Shown here piece by piece: positions 61,993-64,000 of a stretch of DNA of 64,000 bases (position 1 is its first letter; each line of letters begins with the position of its first letter). Below the pieces are notes generated by a model. It worked only from the letters and a program-made list of their open reading frames with translations, did no database searches and had not been told where the DNA came from. A program made the translations under genes and the position numbers. The stretch is taken from the NCBI RefSeq assembly GCF_000308615.1, contig NZ_BAGB01000171.1:123233-187232 (forward strand). Reading direction: 5' to 3'. This DNA is from Nocardia jiangxiensis NBRC 101359 (lineage in GTDB: Bacteria; Actinomycetota; Actinomycetes; Mycobacteriales; Mycobacteriaceae).

Positions 61993-62499
61993 ATGGCTGC
62001 ACAAGAAACGATCAGCGATCCCCGGTCCACGGAAGGGATCGATGTGCGGGGGGATTTGGAGATGTTGCGGGTGCACCTCGAGGAGGCCCGGCAGGAGTCG
62101 CAGAACGCACACCAGTATGCGATGCAGGCGGCGGGGCTGGCACGCCAGGCGCAGTCGCAGGCGCGGCAGGTACAGCATCAGGCGCAACAGGCGCAACAGG
62201 ACGCCAGCCAGGCCAATCAGCAGGCGCAGCAAGCCCGGCAACAGGCGATCCTGGCGGCGAATCAGGCCCAGCAGGCCCAAAGCGAAGCGGAGCGGGCGCA
62301 GGCCCAGGCTCAGCAAGCTCAGAGCGAGGCCAGCCAGTGTCAGCAGCGGGCCGTGATGGCGGTCGATCAGGCCGATCAGGCCACGCAGTTGGCGCAGCAG
62401 GCCGAGGATCAGTCCAGTCGTACACAGGGCCGAGCCAGCCAGTGGGAGCTGCAGTTGCACCAGATCCGCGAGCAGGCTCGCCGCCAGCAAGGCCGTTGA
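61993..62499 (+). CDS. Gln/Ala-rich coiled-coil protein with about 20 uninterrupted heptads
   Basis: The 168-residue soluble protein has a 24-residue N-terminal region (MAAQETISDPRSTEGIDVRG) and then a strictly periodic coiled coil from residue 25 to 164. From residue 32, nineteen heptads in a row carry a small residue, nearly always Ala, at positions 1 and 5 (equivalent to d and a), for example AHQYAMQ, AQSQARQ, AQQDASQ, AQSEASQ; one core Cys occurs in CQQRAVM. Gln fills most outer positions. Such Ala-cored helices pack closely (Alacoil-like), so a rod-shaped dimer or larger bundle is expected. GGGAG 8 bases before the ATG supports the start. It leads a compact three-gene set. Function unknown. 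Confidence 0.88.
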   Translation: MAAQETISDPRSTEGIDVRGDLEMLRVHLEEARQESQNAHQYAMQAAGLARQAQSQARQVQHQAQQAQQDASQANQQAQQARQQAILAANQAQQAQSEAERAQAQAQQAQSEASQCQQRAVMAVDQADQATQLAQQAEDQSSRTQGRASQWELQLHQIREQARRQQGR

Positions 62500-62597
62500 C
62501 CCGACGAAGAAGACGAACGTGATCAGGAGTCGGCGGCCGGCCTCGTCAGTGACCTGGTGAGGCCGGTTCGCCGGACCGGCCACCCTGGAGGCTCGTC

Positions 62598-62924
62598 ATG
62601 AGCGACCCCGTCGAACCGCAGCCGTCGGACGAGCCCGACGTGGACGTCGAGGTGATCGTGCCCGAAGCGATCAGTGCCGGCGTATACGCCAACGGGTTCA
62701 CATGCTGGTACAACCGCACCGACTTCACCCTCGATTTCCTGGTTTATCTCCCCACCGAACCCGCGGTCGACGAGGCTGGGCGGCCAGTATTACGGCAGCC
62801 GGTCCAAGTGGCCTCGCGGGTGAAGTTTCCACCCGCGTTGATCTTCCGACTCATGCAGACACTCAACGACAGCATGAGCAGTTACGAAGACCAGTTCGGC
62901 CCCATCATCCATCTCGGCGACTAA
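62598..62924 (+). CDS. DUF3467-like protein
   Basis: The 108-residue protein has an acidic N-terminal tail (PSDEPDVDVEVIVPE) and a DUF3467-type core: ISAGVYANGFTCWYNRTDFTLDFLVYLP, then VQVASRVKFPPALIFRLMQTLNDSMSSYEDQFGPI (segments), matching the family pattern of G-x-YxN, DFxLDF and a final helix before YExxFG-x-I. DUF3467 proteins are small, of unknown role. GGAGG is 9 bases before the ATG at 62598. It sits 98 bases after the coiled-coil gene and 18 before a 53-residue gene, so the three are probably one transcript. Confidence 0.84.
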   Translation: MSDPVEPQPSDEPDVDVEVIVPEAISAGVYANGFTCWYNRTDFTLDFLVYLPTEPAVDEAGRPVLRQPVQVASRVKFPPALIFRLMQTLNDSMSSYEDQFGPIIHLGD

Positions 62925-62942
62925 GCACGCGAAGGAAGAACC

Positions 62943-63104
62943 ATGGCGATCACCGTGTCCGGTCCGATAACCCTCCTAGCCTGCCCCCTCGACCGCACGG
63001 TCGTTCTCGACCCGGCCATGCACTATCGGCCCCAGCAGATCCCCGGCCGCCACTACCTGCTCACGCCCACGGCCCCGCACCCGCACACCAAACCCAGCCC
63101 GTAG
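62943..63104 (+). CDS. 53-residue protein of unknown function
   Basis: A short frame starts at ATG 62943 with AAGGAAG 5-6 bases upstream and ends at TAG 63102. It encodes MAITVSGPITLLACPLD, then RTVVLDPAMHYRPQQIPGRH and YLLTPTAPHPHTKPSP, with one Cys and a Pro/His-rich end. Codons are G/C-ending as in neighbours. It begins 18 bases after the DUF3467 stop, so it is probably the third gene of that cassette. No family is recognised. It is too small for default gene calls and easily missed. Confidence 0.68.
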   Translation: MAITVSGPITLLACPLDRTVVLDPAMHYRPQQIPGRHYLLTPTAPHPHTKPSP

Positions 63105-63338
63105 TCTCCCCGGGTTCGAAGGCTCCGGCGCCGGTCTCCAATCCCACTCGAGGTTCCTGGCCGGTCAACGGAAGACTGATGGACTGTGCGCGACTCTGCG
63201 ACTTCCGCGTCAGCAGCACCTCTCACCACCCATCACCGAAACCAGCTGCGACGCAACCACCCCCGTAGACCGCTGATTGCTAACGCGGGGTGGGCACGCC
63301 CACACAGCCACAAACAGTGGCGCCGACGTAGTGAAGCG
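63105..63338. other. Noncoding stretch between small gene and MFS remnant
   Basis: About 230 bases without a recognised gene. Base composition is less biased than in the genes around it. Confidence 0.4.
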
Positions 63339-63755
63339 ATGCTGGTGTTCAGCGCCGCGGACGGCGTTGCGTTGCTGATCGCGGCGCGCATGGTGCAGGG
63401 CATCGCGACCGGCGCGGCAACCGGCGCGCTGGCCGCCGCGATCCTGGACGCGGAGCGACCACACGGGCCGATCGTGAACAGCGTCGCTCCGGTGGCGGGT
63501 CTGGCCATCGGCGGACTCGGTTCCGCGGCGCTCGTCGAGTTCCTGTCGTGGCCGCGCCAGACCGTGTACCTGGTGCTGATCGTGTTGTTCGCGGTCGAGG
63601 CGATCGGCACGATCGTGGTGACCGAGACCTCGCCGATGATGCCCGGCGCGCGGCGGGCGCTGCGGCCGACTGTCGGCGTCCCGGCCGCGGCACGAGCAGC
63701 GAACCCGCCCGGTGCCGTGGGAGCACTGGTGTTCGCTCTCGGGCCTGGTGCCTAG
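63339..63755 (+). pseudogene. MFS transporter remnant (central helices only)
   Basis: The 138-codon frame encodes helices 4-6 of an MFS exporter: VFSAADGVALLIAARMVQGIATG, AILDAERPHGPIVNSVAPVAGLAIGGLGSAALVEF (segments), and TVYLVLIVLFAVEAIGT, followed by the cytosolic loop ETSPMMPGARRALRPTVGVPAA, after which the frame runs into unrelated residues and stops. Helices 1-3 and 7-12 are missing on both sides, so it is a remnant, not an overlapping small transporter. It converges with the small gene at 63752, overlapping by 4 bases. Confidence 0.8.
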
Positions 63756-63955
63756 AACTTGAGATTGCCGGCGGCGAGGCGCCAGAACACGGTGCGGTCG
63801 ATCGATTGGAAGTCCCAGCCCTCGCTGATGACGTGCGAGGCGGCGACGATAGCGGCGACATCGAAATCCTCGCGGGTGGCCGTGCCCTTGGCCTCCAGCT
63901 CGGCGATCACATACGCAGTCGCGGTTTCCACGGTATCCAACACGCTGCTCTCCAC
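63752..63955 (-). CDS. Small conserved-looking protein of unknown function
   Basis: The 67-residue frame reads ESSVLDTVETATAYVIAELEAKG, then TREDFDVAAIVAASHVIS and EGWDFQSIDRTVFWRLA, with helix-forming segments and codon bias like real genes; the pattern resembles small actinobacterial hypotheticals. The GTG at 63955 has only a weak GAGCGA upstream, so the start is uncertain. It lies at the window edge after an MFS remnant. No function is proposed. Confidence 0.6.
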   Translation of the reverse strand: MESSVLDTVETATAYVIAELEAKGTATREDFDVAAIVAASHVISEGWDFQSIDRTVFWRLAAGNLKF

Positions 63956-64000
63956 TCGCTCGTAAGAAACGGTCGATCACGGCCTATCCAACTTTAAGCC

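Overview
The window is a GC-rich actinobacterial chromosome segment, most likely Nocardia or a close relative in the Mycobacteriales. The evidence is a strongly G/C-ending codon bias, an antigen-85-type mycolyltransferase (found only in mycolate-bearing actinobacteria), a 1629-residue NAD-dependent glutamate dehydrogenase, and a block from 41 to 57 kb whose order (SSB-like protein, EttA, GDH, thioesterase, conserved hypothetical, HNH, GlbO, GH13 glucosidase, CtaJ-like protein, DUF5130) matches, as far as I recall it, the Mycobacterium tuberculosis Rv2478c-Rv2468c neighbourhood. Genus assignment is inference; no rRNA is present.

Layout. 0-5 kb: the 3' part of one YkcB/ArnT-like membrane glycosyltransferase, tRNA-Gly(GCC), a complete paralogue, then a secreted mycolyltransferase, separated by strong hairpin terminators. 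5-10 kb: DUF445 membrane protein, SnoaL-like protein, a DHA2 exporter carrying three C-terminal carboxypeptidase-regulatory-like repeats, and a crotonase-fold protein. 10-16 kb: a ribose-type uptake operon (rbsB-rbsC-rbsA-rbsK-rbsD on the minus strand) facing a LacI regulator across a 30-bp near-perfect palindrome. 16-26 kb: a FAD monooxygenase, a two-component system, a membrane protein, a guanyl-specific ribonuclease, and several divergent regulator/enzyme pairs (TetR/MpaB, AraC/TauE, HxlR/VOC), then an Old Yellow Enzyme.

26-36 kb is accessory in character. It holds a decayed extra leucyl-tRNA synthetase (nonsense codon, frameshift, large deletion), an MHS-type transporter, an F420-type LLM oxidoreductase, an unknown secreted protein, a protein-kinase fragment, and a probable antibiotic-inactivation operon (macrolide-type glycosyltransferase plus Vat-type acetyltransferase) with a divergent TetR. 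At 36-38 kb, next to tRNA-Arg(TCT), a MarR/FAD-oxidoreductase pair has a perfect 13+1+13 palindrome between its genes and is bracketed by 21-bp direct repeats. 38-41 kb carries a CopD/CtaG fusion translationally coupled to a PLP-dependent dehydratase. 41-57 kb is the conserved block, with a PAP2 phosphatase and an AzlCD amino-acid exporter plus regulator inserted.

57-64 kb is again accessory: a MarR-associated redox module (NmrA-like reductase, nitroreductase, broken azoreductase) with related palindromes at two promoters; a cassette of a 20-heptad alanine-core coiled coil, a DUF3467 protein and a previously easy-to-miss 53-residue protein; and the remnant of an MFS transporter. The most interesting candidates for follow-up are this coiled-coil/DUF3467 cassette, the Mgt-Vat operon, the structured gdh leader, and the repeat-bracketed MarR/oxidoreductase pair. 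No CRISPR array, prophage or intact insertion sequence was seen.
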